In this document: positions 1 through 5,940 of the stretch, in pieces
Numbering within the stretch: position 1 is the first letter of the stretch
How the letters are laid out: every line of letters begins with the position of its first letter
Origin: CAMDBL01 sp964498125
GTDB lineage: Bacteria; Pseudomonadota; Alphaproteobacteria; Rhizobiales; Hyphomicrobiaceae
Direction: 5' to 3'
Assembly: GCA_964498125.1 (NCBI GenBank)
Contig: CAZCGE010000032.1
Coordinates: 1 to 9,025, forward strand
DNA length: 9,025 nt
Notes under the pieces: model-generated
The model's database searches: none
Seen by the model: only the letters and a program-made list of their open reading frames with translations
What the model was told of the DNA's origin: nothing
Program-made: the position numbers and the translations under genes

Positions 1-331
1 GGACTTAATTACCTCTTTGATCTTTTACTCTTTACCCCTTTTCTTCCCTGACTTGCACTATGACTGATTTGATTCGATCGATCAATCGTTATTGTCGAAA
101 TAACTCGGAAAAGCGCAAGCATTCGGCGCGAAGCGCCGAATCGATTATGGCTGATATGCGTTGTGACAATTTTGCCACGAACTGGTTGTGGATATTCGTC
201 GCGCAATCCATTCACGAGGGTACGTCTCGCGTTATTGTTACCGGGAAGATGGGATTTCGATTCCATCTACGTTCTTCAGGCGCGGCCCTGCCGGGTCCGG
301 TGCGTCGGCCTGGAGCCTGAGTAGCCCTTAA
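1..331. other. Intergenic, AT-richer region without a supported gene
   Basis: This stretch is clearly less GC-rich than the rest of the window. Open frames of 85-86 codons exist on both strands (9-266 minus, 60-320 plus). Their translations have no recognisable domain, oppose each other and lack good ribosome binding sites, so I do not call them. What can be seen is a pyrimidine-rich run at about 14-50 built from loosely repeated CTTT-containing units, a quasi-palindrome at 69-85 (TTGAT and ATCAA around CGATCG), and a perfect hairpin at 121-141. Just downstream is the TR-like block, so this may be the non-coding leader side of a retroelement cassette whose coding parts lie to the left of the window. 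That link is inference. Confidence 0.5.
121..141. repeat. Perfect 9-bp hairpin
   Basis: ATTCGGCGC (121-129) is followed by a GAA loop and its exact reverse complement GCGCCGAAT (133-141). The stem is GC-rich and the loop only three bases. There is no U-run directly after it on either strand, so a classical intrinsic terminator is not supported. It could be an RNA structural element or a protein site. The hairpin is certain as sequence; its function is unknown. Confidence 0.6.
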
Positions 332-457
332 ACTCGCGTGCTTCGCGGCGGTTCCTGGAACAATTCGCCCGGGAATGCGCGCGCGGCGAGGCGCAACAGG
401 AACGAGTCCGACAACCGGAACAACAATCTCGGCTTCCGGCTCGCGCGCTCTGTCTTT
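332..457 (+). repeat. Candidate DGR template repeat (TR), FGE/C-lectin type
   Basis: Read from 332, the sequence encodes TRVLRGGSWNNSPGNAR, then a run with Arg/Asn alternation, then DNRNNNLGFRLARS ending near 451. This is the hallmark C-terminus of FGE/SUMF1-like C-type-lectin domains used as variable proteins by diversity-generating retroelements. Nine asparagine codons (AAC or AAT at 359, 362, 374, 395, 401, 413, 419, 422, 425) sit at the positions adenine mutagenesis would vary; AAY enrichment is typical of a TR. The frame has a TAA at 329-331, directly before the block, and nothing upstream encodes the rest of an FGE domain, so the block looks untranslated, as a TR is. The downstream frame runs to a stop at 560-562 without further homology. 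No RT, Avd or target gene is visible in the window. Alternative: a 3' remnant (VR) of a disrupted FGE-type target gene. The exact ends of the repeat are estimated by eye. Confidence 0.65.
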
Positions 458-794
458 CCTGCCAGTACGCTCAACCAGCCCCGGTCAGCGGGGTGGCCAG
501 AGCCGGTGCGATCACGGTTGCATCGGGCGTGTCTTCTGAGCGTCCAGGGCTGCTCATGTTGAGCATGGACGGGGGCCTGAACAGACCGCAAGGTGGGCCG
601 CTCGATACCGCAGCGGCGCCTGTCCTGGGAGACGCATGGGCTCCGACAGGTGCCGCTGGCCTTTTTCGCTACTGCAGTGGCAGGGGGTGGCGCATCGCAC
701 GTTCCGGGTTACGGCCGCATCCATGTGGCGCGCGATGGGCCAGTCGATGGGCGGCCTGACCCAGGACCTGCGCAGTTGATAGCGCGTCGACCGC
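458..794. other. Intergenic, no supported gene
   Basis: Between the TR-like block and the DUF4926 gene I find only short frames in several phases (493-759 and 593-820 plus, 554-814 minus), all with biased Arg/Pro/Ala composition from the GC-rich DNA. I searched by eye for remains of a reverse transcriptase (for example the YxDD active-site motif) and for Avd, and saw neither. Apart from the stem-loop at 475-496 nothing can be assigned. Confidence 0.5.
475..496. repeat. Stem-loop just downstream of the TR-like block
   Basis: CCCCG (479-483) pairs with CGGGG (489-493) across a GTCAG loop, and flanking CCA (475-477) pairs with TGG (494-496) if G478 is bulged, giving an 8-bp stem. In studied DGRs a hairpin or cruciform lies close downstream of the variable repeat and aids retrohoming; a similar role here is only a possibility. 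Confidence 0.35.
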
Positions 795-1076
795 TCACGC
801 CCTCTCCCGGACATGCGTGATCTCGCGCGGGCGGACGGCGTCGGAACGCAGCGTCACGATGGCGACGGTCTTGCCCTGCGGCGACAGGAGCTCGACCGTA
901 TATCCGCGACCGCCGTCGTGCACGGCGACGACCGTGCCCACATCGCCCGCTTCCAGCCCGTGCTCGGCGACGGCGCTCGTCAGCGCGACTCGGTCCAGTT
1001 CATCGATCCATTGCTCCTGCTCCTCGGTTGGCACCAGTGTGATCAGCCGAGGCCGATCGGTGCCAGTGTCGATCAT
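795..1076 (-). CDS. DUF4926 domain-containing protein
   Basis: A 93-residue protein. Residues about 27-84 match the DUF4926 pattern as I know it: ELDRVALTSAVAEHGLEAGD, then GTVVAVH, a variable glycine turn, YTVELL, GKTVAIVTL and the closing VRP. This is a small beta-barrel-like fold of unknown biochemical role, often found as an orphan or paired with another small protein (for example DUF6883) in arrangements reminiscent of toxin-antitoxin or immunity pairs. No such partner is visible here. The N-terminal 25 residues are an extension beyond the usual domain of about 70 residues. I chose ATG at 1076; a GTG at 1082 would add only Met-Trp and lies on the edge of the palindrome 1082-1134. Neither start has a clear Shine-Dalgarno sequence. 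It lies downstream of the M20 gene on the same strand, but the palindrome between them makes a simple operon uncertain. Confidence 0.8.
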   Translation of the reverse strand: MIDTGTDRPRLITLVPTEEQEQWIDELDRVALTSAVAEHGLEAGDVGTVVAVHDGGRGYTVELLSPQGKTVAIVTLRSDAVRPREITHVRERA

Positions 1077-1081
1077 CCACA

Positions 1082-1134
1082 CTAGAGCATTTTCTACGCC
1101 AAACCGGTGCCCACTTTGGCGGAAAATGCTCTAG
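1082..1134. repeat. Palindromic intergenic repeat, Rhizobiales-like
   Basis: CTAGAGCATTTTC (1082-1094) is the exact reverse complement of 1122-1134, and CGCCAAA (1097-1103) pairs with TTTGGCG (1115-1121). The result is a 20-bp stem with a two-base bulge (1095-1096) and an 11-base loop. The core, AGAGCATTTTC plus a central ACCGGT-like part plus GAAAATGCTCT, resembles the highly repeated small palindromes of Bradyrhizobium, Mesorhizobium and relatives. It fills most of the gap between the M20 stop (1165) and the DUF4926 start. It could act as a 3' mRNA-stabilising structure or bidirectional terminator-like element for the M20 transcript, or as a passive mobile repeat. Confidence 0.75.
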
Positions 1135-1164
1135 CGTCACCGGGCACCTCTGGCACGAGCGGGT

Positions 1165-2304
1165 CTATTCCAGCGTCTCGAACAGTCCCTGGAACAACCG
1201 CACGCCCGGCTCGATCGAGGAGACCAGCAGGTGCTCCTCCAGCGTATGCGCGCCCTCACCGTCGACGCCGAGGCCGTCGAGGGTGGGGATGCCCAGGGCG
1301 GCGGTGAAATTGCCGTCCGAGCCGCCGCCGGTGCGCGGGCCGGTCTCCAGGGTCATGCCGAACGCCTTGGCGACCGCCTGCGCCTTGCCGAGCAGCAAGT
1401 CGGTGGCCGCATCGCGCGCCCACGGCGGCCGGGTCATGCCGCCGCTGATCTTCAGCGACACGTCCGGCTCGTGCGATTTGAGGGCGCGATAGCGAGCCTC
1501 CATCTCGGTGGCACTGGCCGCATCGACAACGCGGCAGTCGGCGTTGATGCGGCAATGCTCGGGGATGACGTTGACGCCGGTGCCGCCGGTGACCAGGCCG
1601 ACGTTGGTGGTGATGCCGCGCTGGTAATCCGTGAACCCTTCGATCTCCAGGATGGTGCGGGCCATGGCGCGGATGGCGCTGCGCCCCTCCTCGTGCTTGG
1701 CGCCGGCGTGCGAGGGCCGCCCGTGCGCCTCGATCTGGAAGCGGCCGGTGCCCTTGCGCGAGGTCACGACCTTGCCACCGTTGCGCTTGGGTTCGGTGAC
1801 GAGGACATACTTGGCGGTCTTCGCCGCGGCCTCGATGTGGGTCCTCGAGCCGACCGAGCCGTTCTCCTCATCCGGTGTGAACAGGAACGTCACCGGCAGT
1901 TTCGTCTCGAGGCCCTGGGCGGCGAGTCGGCGATAGGCGGCAATGCCCAGCATGGCGCCGCCCTTCATGTCGAATACGCCGGGCCCATAGAGCTTGTCGC
2001 CTTCCTGGCGGATCGGCAGGTGCTCGGCCAGCGTGCCGACGGGGTGCACGGTATCGACATGCGACAGCACCAGAATGCCGGGGCCGGTGCGGGCGGGATC
2101 GCAGGTGACGCGCAGCATGTCGCCGAAGCGGGGATCGATCTTCTCGCGCGTGCAGCGGGCGCCGATCGCCGAGAACCACGGCGCGATGGCGTCGAGCACG
2201 CGATTGACGCCGGATGGATCGGCGGTCGGGCTTTCGATGGCGACGAGCTGCCTGATGTCGGCAAGGATCGCCGCGGTGTCGATGCTGCCGTCGCGAAAGG
2301 TCAT
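1165..2304 (-). CDS. M20 family metallopeptidase (carboxypeptidase G2-like)
   Basis: A 379-residue zinc-dependent exopeptidase of the M20/ArgE/DapE/CPG2 family, probably releasing a C-terminal amino acid (glutamate in the type enzyme) from peptides or N-acyl amino acids. Visible ligands: His82 in LSHVDTVHPVG with Asp84, bridging Asp112 in GPGVFDMKGG, catalytic Glu146 and metal Glu147 in TPDEENGSVGS, Glu171 in TEPK, His353 in GAHTLEEH. Their spacing (30, 34, 1, 24, 182) closely matches that of Pseudomonas carboxypeptidase G2. The middle part (about 183-290, with GRPSHAG) is the dimerisation lid. There is no signal peptide, so a cytoplasmic enzyme is expected, unlike CPG2. ATG at 2304 is chosen over the in-frame start at 2370 because AGGAGG lies 8 bases upstream and the family homology begins shortly after. 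It is divergent from the peptide ABC operon, which suggests it processes the imported substrate. The exact substrate cannot be told. Confidence 0.93.
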   Translation of the reverse strand: MTFRDGSIDTAAILADIRQLVAIESPTADPSGVNRVLDAIAPWFSAIGARCTREKIDPRFGDMLRVTCDPARTGPGILVLSHVDTVHPVGTLAEHLPIRQEGDKLYGPGVFDMKGGAMLGIAAYRRLAAQGLETKLPVTFLFTPDEENGSVGSRTHIEAAAKTAKYVLVTEPKRNGGKVVTSRKGTGRFQIEAHGRPSHAGAKHEEGRSAIRAMARTILEIEGFTDYQRGITTNVGLVTGGTGVNVIPEHCRINADCRVVDAASATEMEARYRALKSHEPDVSLKISGGMTRPPWARDAATDLLLGKAQAVAKAFGMTLETGPRTGGGSDGNFTAALGIPTLDGLGVDGEGAHTLEEHLLVSSIEPGVRLFQGLFETLE

Positions 2305-2403
2305 TCTCCGGTCCTCCTGGCGCCAATTTCGAGCCTGCGATGCATTGCACACGCCCGTCGATCCGTGCAAGCTTCGGCCAAACCGTCACGAAGGGAGAGA
2401 GGC
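2305..2403. promoter_or_regulatory. Divergent promoter region, M20 / ABC operon
   Basis: Ninety-nine bases separate the two divergently read start codons, so promoters for both must lie here or reach into the genes. A dyad TTGCAC (2345-2350) / GTGCAA (2365-2370) with a 14-base spacer is the only clear symmetric element and could be an operator for a shared regulator. No regulator gene is present in the window. The plus-strand SD is GGGAG at 2393-2397, six bases before the ATG at 2404. I cannot place -35/-10 boxes with confidence. Confidence 0.45.
2313..2318 (-). promoter_or_regulatory. Shine-Dalgarno of the M20 gene
   Basis: On the minus strand a perfect AGGAGG precedes the ATG at 2304 with an 8-base spacer. 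It decides the start: the 22 extra codons up to 2370 would run through the SD and the divergent promoter region. Confidence 0.75.
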
Positions 2404-3984
2404 ATGCTGTCGCTGCTGCGTGGGCTCATGCTGATGTTGGCCGGGGTTCTGCTGACGGTCCCGTCGGCCGCCCAGGATTTGAAAGTCGGGCTGTCGGCGG
2501 AGCCGTCATCGATGGACCCGCACTATCACAACCTGACGCCCAACAACGCCTTTCTCAGCCACATCTACGAGCGTCTCGTGGAGATGGACGAGAAGCAGCG
2601 GCTAATCCCCGGCCTGGCCGAGAGCTGGAAGGTGATCAACGATACCGTGTGGGAGTTCAAGCTGCGCAAAGGCGTGAGCTGGCACGACGGCACGCCGTTC
2701 ACTGCCGACGACGTCGTCTTCACCATGTCGCGCGCCGGCAACGTCCCCAACAGCCCCTCGAGCTTCGGCGGCGCGGTCAAGGGCAAGACCGTCACCAAGG
2801 TCGACGACCACACCGTGCGGATCACGGCCGGCTCGGTCTATCCGGTCATGGCCAACGATCTCGCTACCATCATGATCGTCTCGAAGAAGAACGGTGATGG
2901 CGCCCAGACCGGCGACTACAACTCCGGCAAGGCGGCGATCGGCACGGGGCCTTTCAAGCTGGTCAAGTTCACGCCGGGAGACCGCATCGAGCTCCTTCGC
3001 AACGACGCCTACACCGGCAAGAAGGCCGACTGGGCGAAGGCGTCGTTCCGGCTGATCAAGTCCGGTCCGTCGCGGGTGGCGGCGCTGCTGGCCGGCGACG
3101 TCGACTTCATCGAGGACGTGCCCACCGCCGACATCGAGCGGCTGAAGCAGGACCCCAAGCTGCAGTTGTCTTCCGGTGTCTCCAATCGCGTCATCTACTT
3201 CTTTGTCGATCACGCGCGGCAGGTGACACCGTTCGCCAAGGCCAAGGACGGCGCCGAGATCAAGAACCCGTTGCAGGACGTGCGCGTGCGCAAGGCCATG
3301 TCCAAGGCGATCAACCGCAAGGCGATCGTCGAGCGCGTCATGGAGAACGCGGCGCTGCCAGCCTCGCAGTTCTTGCCCGAAGGCTATTTCGGCGTCTCCG
3401 ACAAGCTGAAACCGGAGGCCTTCGACCCCGAGGGCGCCAAAAAGCTGCTGGCCGAGGCCGGCCTGCCCAACGGCTTCAAGCTGACGTTGCACGGCCCCAA
3501 CGGCCGCTACACCAACGATGCCAAGATCGCGGAAGCCGTCGCGCAGATGCTGACGCGCGTCGGCATCGAGACGGCGATCGAGGCGCTGCCGCCGGCGACG
3601 TTCTTCACGCGCGCCTCCAGTGGCGGTCCGGGCGGCGGGCCGGAATTCAGCTTCATCCTGGTCGGCTGGGCCGCCGGTACCGGCGAAGCCTCGGGTTCGG
3701 CCAAGCCGTTGGTCAATACCTTCGACAAGGCGACCGGGCGCGGCGCTTCCAACCGCGGCCGCTATTCCAATGCCGAGGTGGACCGGCTGACGGACGAGGC
3801 CTTGCGAACCAACGATGATGCAAAGCGCGCCGCGCTGCTGGCCAAGGCCACCGAGATCGCCATCGAGGAGCTGGCGATCATCCCGCTGCACTATCAGGTC
3901 AGCACCTGGGCGGCGCGCAAGGGTCTCGCCTACAAGGCGCGCTCCGACGAGAACACGCTGTTGATGGGGCTGTCGGGCAATTGA
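2404..3984 (+). CDS. Peptide-type ABC transporter substrate-binding protein
   Basis: A 526-residue periplasmic solute-binding protein of family 5 (SBP_bac_5; DppA/OppA/NikA group), the usual length for this family. Residues 1 to about 23 are a signal peptide: short basic start, hydrophobic LMLMLAGVLLTV, then a PSAAQ cleavage region; there is no lipobox cysteine. Family landmarks are LAESWKV with FKLRKGVSWHDGTPF (about 71-100) and TADDVVFT, then GTGPFKLVKF...RNDAYTG (about 180-205), DVRVRKAMSKAINR in the second lobe, and AIIPLHYQ near the C-terminus. It captures ligand in the periplasm and delivers it to the permease pair encoded downstream. Peptide is the most common substrate for the family, but nickel, opines, glutathione and sugars are also known, so the ligand is not assigned. 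It is the first gene of the operon, with SD GGGAG, and is separated from the permeases by a stem-loop. An in-frame extension upstream to 1231 runs antisense through the M20 gene and is not used. Confidence 0.94.
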   Translation: MLSLLRGLMLMLAGVLLTVPSAAQDLKVGLSAEPSSMDPHYHNLTPNNAFLSHIYERLVEMDEKQRLIPGLAESWKVINDTVWEFKLRKGVSWHDGTPFTADDVVFTMSRAGNVPNSPSSFGGAVKGKTVTKVDDHTVRITAGSVYPVMANDLATIMIVSKKNGDGAQTGDYNSGKAAIGTGPFKLVKFTPGDRIELLRNDAYTGKKADWAKASFRLIKSGPSRVAALLAGDVDFIEDVPTADIERLKQDPKLQLSSGVSNRVIYFFVDHARQVTPFAKAKDGAEIKNPLQDVRVRKAMSKAINRKAIVERVMENAALPASQFLPEGYFGVSDKLKPEAFDPEGAKKLLAEAGLPNGFKLTLHGPNGRYTNDAKIAEAVAQMLTRVGIETAIEALPPATFFTRASSGGPGGGPEFSFILVGWAAGTGEASGSAKPLVNTFDKATGRGASNRGRYSNAEVDRLTDEALRTNDDAKRAALLAKATEIAIEELAIIPLHYQVSTWAARKGLAYKARSDENTLLMGLSGN

Positions 3985-3992
3985 TCTGGCCG

Positions 3993-4065
3993 CGTAGGTT
4001 GGGATACGCGCAGCAACGGACGGCACAAATGGCAATGTCGGTGTCCGCGCGTAACCCAACCTACG
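3993..4065. repeat. REP-like stem-loop between binding-protein and permease genes
   Basis: CGTAGGTTGGGATACGCGC (3993-4011) pairs with 4047-4065 in a 19-bp stem with one mismatch, enclosing a 35-base loop. The arm with GTAGGTTGGG / CCCAACCTAC is of a type seen repeatedly between genes in many proteobacterial and other genomes. It occupies almost the whole 100-base gap. Located inside the operon, after a periplasmic binding protein gene, it is well placed to protect the 3' end of a shorter upstream message or attenuate read-through, so that binding protein exceeds permease, as described for the malE-malF REP in E. coli. No U-run follows, so full termination is not expected. The regulatory role is inference. 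Confidence 0.75.
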
Positions 4066-4084
4066 GCACTCGACAGGAACCTGA

Positions 4085-5062
4085 ATGACCGCGTTCATTC
4101 TCCGCCGGCTGATGCAGAGCGCGCTGGTCATCGTGGCGATGTCGGTGATCGTGTTCACCGGCGTGCATGTCATCGGCAACCCGGTCTACCTGCTGATTGA
4201 TCCGCAGGCCGATCAGGCCGACATCGAGCGGGCGATCAAGGCGCTGGGCCTCGACCTGCCGCTGTGGGAGCAATACGTGCACTTTGTCTCGGGCGCGGTG
4301 CGCGGCGACCTCGGCAAATCCTTCATCTTCGGCGAGCCGGCGATTCGGGTGATCCTGGCGCGCATGCCGGCGACGCTGGAACTGGCCTTCGCCGCGCTGG
4401 CCATGGCCGTCGTCATTGGCATTCCACTCGGGCTCTACGCCGGCTTGCGGCCAGACAGCGTGCCCGGCAAGGCGATCATGGCCGGTTCGATCGTCGGCTT
4501 CTCTTTGCCGACGTTCTGGGTTGGGCTGATGCTGATCATGGTGTTCGCGGTGATGCTCGGCTGGCTGCCCTCGACCGGTCGCGGCGAGACGGCGACCTGG
4601 CTCGGCATCACCTCGAGCCTGTTCACGCTGGATGGATTGCGTCATGTGCTGCTGCCCGCCTTCAACCTGGCGTTGCTGAAGATGTCGCTGGTGATCCGGT
4701 TGACACAGTCCGGCGCGCGCGAGGCAATCCTGCAGGACTACATCAAGTTTGCCCGCGCCAAGGGGCTCAGCGAGCGGCGCGTCGTCGGCGTGCACCTGTT
4801 GAAGAACATCCTGATCCCGGTGGTCACCGTGATCGGGCTCGAGTTCGGCAACCTGGTCGCTTTCTCGGTGGTGACGGAGTCGATCTTTGCCTGGCCCGGC
4901 ATGGGCAAGCTGCTGATCTCCTCGATCCAGACGCTGGACCGGCCGGTGATCGTCGCCTACCTGATCATCATCGTCGTCATGTTCGTCGTCATCAACCTGG
5001 CGGTCGACATTCTCTATTCGCTGCTCGATCCGCGCGTCAGACTGTCGGAGAAGGGCGCATGA
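4085..5062 (+). CDS. ABC transporter permease, DppB/OppB type
   Basis: A 325-residue inner-membrane permease. Typical of the DppB group are the N-terminal FILRRLMQSALVIVAMSVIVF helix (about 4-30), a periplasmic segment with the GLDLPLWEQYVHFVSG and GDLGKSF motifs (about 55-80), then a five-helix BPD_transp_1 core: helices around 97-121, 132-160, 186-205, 242-265 and 287-312. The cytoplasmic EAA loop reads DYIKFARAKGLSERRVV (about 218-234) and docks on the ATPases. The protein ends in DPRVRL, standard for this family. The ATG is preceded by AGGA at 4075-4078. Its stop codon overlaps the start of the next permease (ATGA), so the two are translationally coupled and form the heterodimeric channel. 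Confidence 0.95.
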   Translation: MTAFILRRLMQSALVIVAMSVIVFTGVHVIGNPVYLLIDPQADQADIERAIKALGLDLPLWEQYVHFVSGAVRGDLGKSFIFGEPAIRVILARMPATLELAFAALAMAVVIGIPLGLYAGLRPDSVPGKAIMAGSIVGFSLPTFWVGLMLIMVFAVMLGWLPSTGRGETATWLGITSSLFTLDGLRHVLLPAFNLALLKMSLVIRLTQSGAREAILQDYIKFARAKGLSERRVVGVHLLKNILIPVVTVIGLEFGNLVAFSVVTESIFAWPGMGKLLISSIQTLDRPVIVAYLIIIVVMFVVINLAVDILYSLLDPRVRLSEKGA

Positions 5063-5940
5063 GCGAGGATGAGAAACCATTTCTCCGCTTCGCCTCGGCC
5101 TTCCTGGAGAGCTCGATCGCCACTCTCGCGTTGCTCGTTCTGTCCGCCATCATTGTGCTCGCCCTGCTGGCGCCGTGGATTGCGCCGCAGAACCCCTATG
5201 ATCTGGCCAGCGTCGACGTCATGGACAGCCGGTTGCCGCCGGGCAGCAGGACGCAGACCGATATGATCGCCTGGCTCGGCACGGACGGCGCCGGTCGCGA
5301 TCTGTTGTCCGCCATGCTCTATGGCGTGCGCATTTCAATCGCCGTCGGTGTCGCCTCGGGCCTGATCGCCATGGCGGTGGGCGTGCTGATCGGTCTGACC
5401 GCGGCCTATGTCGGCGGCCGCATCGAAAGCACGATCATGCGGCTGATCGACATGCAGCTGTCGTTTCCCGCCATCCTGATTGCGCTGATGCTGATCGCCA
5501 TTCTCGGCAAAGGCGTCGACAAGATCATCTTCGCGCTCGTCACCGTGCAGTGGGCCTATTATGCGCGCACGGTGCGTGCCAGCGCGCTGGTGGAGCGGCG
5601 CAAGGACTATGTCGATGCCGCCGTCTGCCTCGGGCTCAGCCACACGCGCATTCTGTTGCGGCACATCCTGCCGAACTGCATGGCGCCGCTGATCGTGGTC
5701 GGCGCCGTGCAAACCGCGCATGCCATCGCGCTGGAGGCGACGCTGTCCTTTCTCGGCGTCGGCCTGCCGCAGACCGAGCCCTCGCTCGGCTTGCTGATCT
5801 CGAACGGGTTCGAGTACATGCTGTCGGGCCGCTATTGGATCAGTTTCTTTCCCGGCCTGCTGCTGCTGGTGACGATCATGGCCATCAACCTCACCGGCGA
5901 CCGGCTGCGCGACGTGCTGAACCCGAGGCTGTCGCGATGA
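5059..5940 (+). CDS. ABC transporter permease, DppC/OppC type
   Basis: A 293-residue inner-membrane permease, partner of the preceding one. Residues 20-42 form the first helix ending in LLAPWIAPQNPYD, the usual DppC N-terminus, followed by WLGTDGAGRDLLSAMLYGVRIS (about 72-93), a DppC landmark. The core helices lie at about 95-118, 135-160, 208-228 and 262-280. The EAA loop is DYVDAAVCLGLSHTRILLRH (about 183-202), and LEATLSFLGVGLPQTEPS plus LTGDRLRDVLNPR near the end are strongly conserved in the family. The start is the ATG at 5059 within ATGA, overlapping the upstream stop; the longer frame upstream is antiphase to the DppB-type gene and not used. The stop overlaps the next ATPase start in the same way. 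Confidence 0.95.
   Translation: MSEDEKPFLRFASAFLESSIATLALLVLSAIIVLALLAPWIAPQNPYDLASVDVMDSRLPPGSRTQTDMIAWLGTDGAGRDLLSAMLYGVRISIAVGVASGLIAMAVGVLIGLTAAYVGGRIESTIMRLIDMQLSFPAILIALMLIAILGKGVDKIIFALVTVQWAYYARTVRASALVERRKDYVDAAVCLGLSHTRILLRHILPNCMAPLIVVGAVQTAHAIALEATLSFLGVGLPQTEPSLGLLISNGFEYMLSGRYWISFFPGLLLLVTIMAINLTGDRLRDVLNPRLSR

Noticed and set aside
121..141. Hairpin as an intrinsic terminator
   Set aside because: No T-run follows on either strand.
60..320. 86-codon plus-strand frame beginning MTDLIRSINRYCRN
   Set aside because: No family is recognised, there is no ribosome binding site, an equally long frame opposes it, and the tail has the Pro/Arg/Gly bias of random GC-rich DNA.
338..562. 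GTG-started 74-codon frame as a real small gene
   Set aside because: It covers only the last part of an FGE domain and then unrelated sequence; it is better explained as an untranslated template repeat or remnant.
1231..3984. 917-codon frame extending the binding-protein gene far upstream
   Set aside because: The upstream 391 codons run antisense through the M20 gene and translate to Ala/Gly/Arg-rich text. The real start at 2404 has a signal peptide and a Shine-Dalgarno sequence.
2602..4179. 525-codon minus-strand frame
   Set aside because: It is the antisense shadow of the binding-protein gene; the translation is low-complexity Arg/Gly/Asp-rich without domains.
4061..5080. 339-codon minus-strand frame rich in His, Asp and Gln
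   Set aside because: It is antisense to the DppB-type permease; the composition is that of reversed hydrophobic codons.
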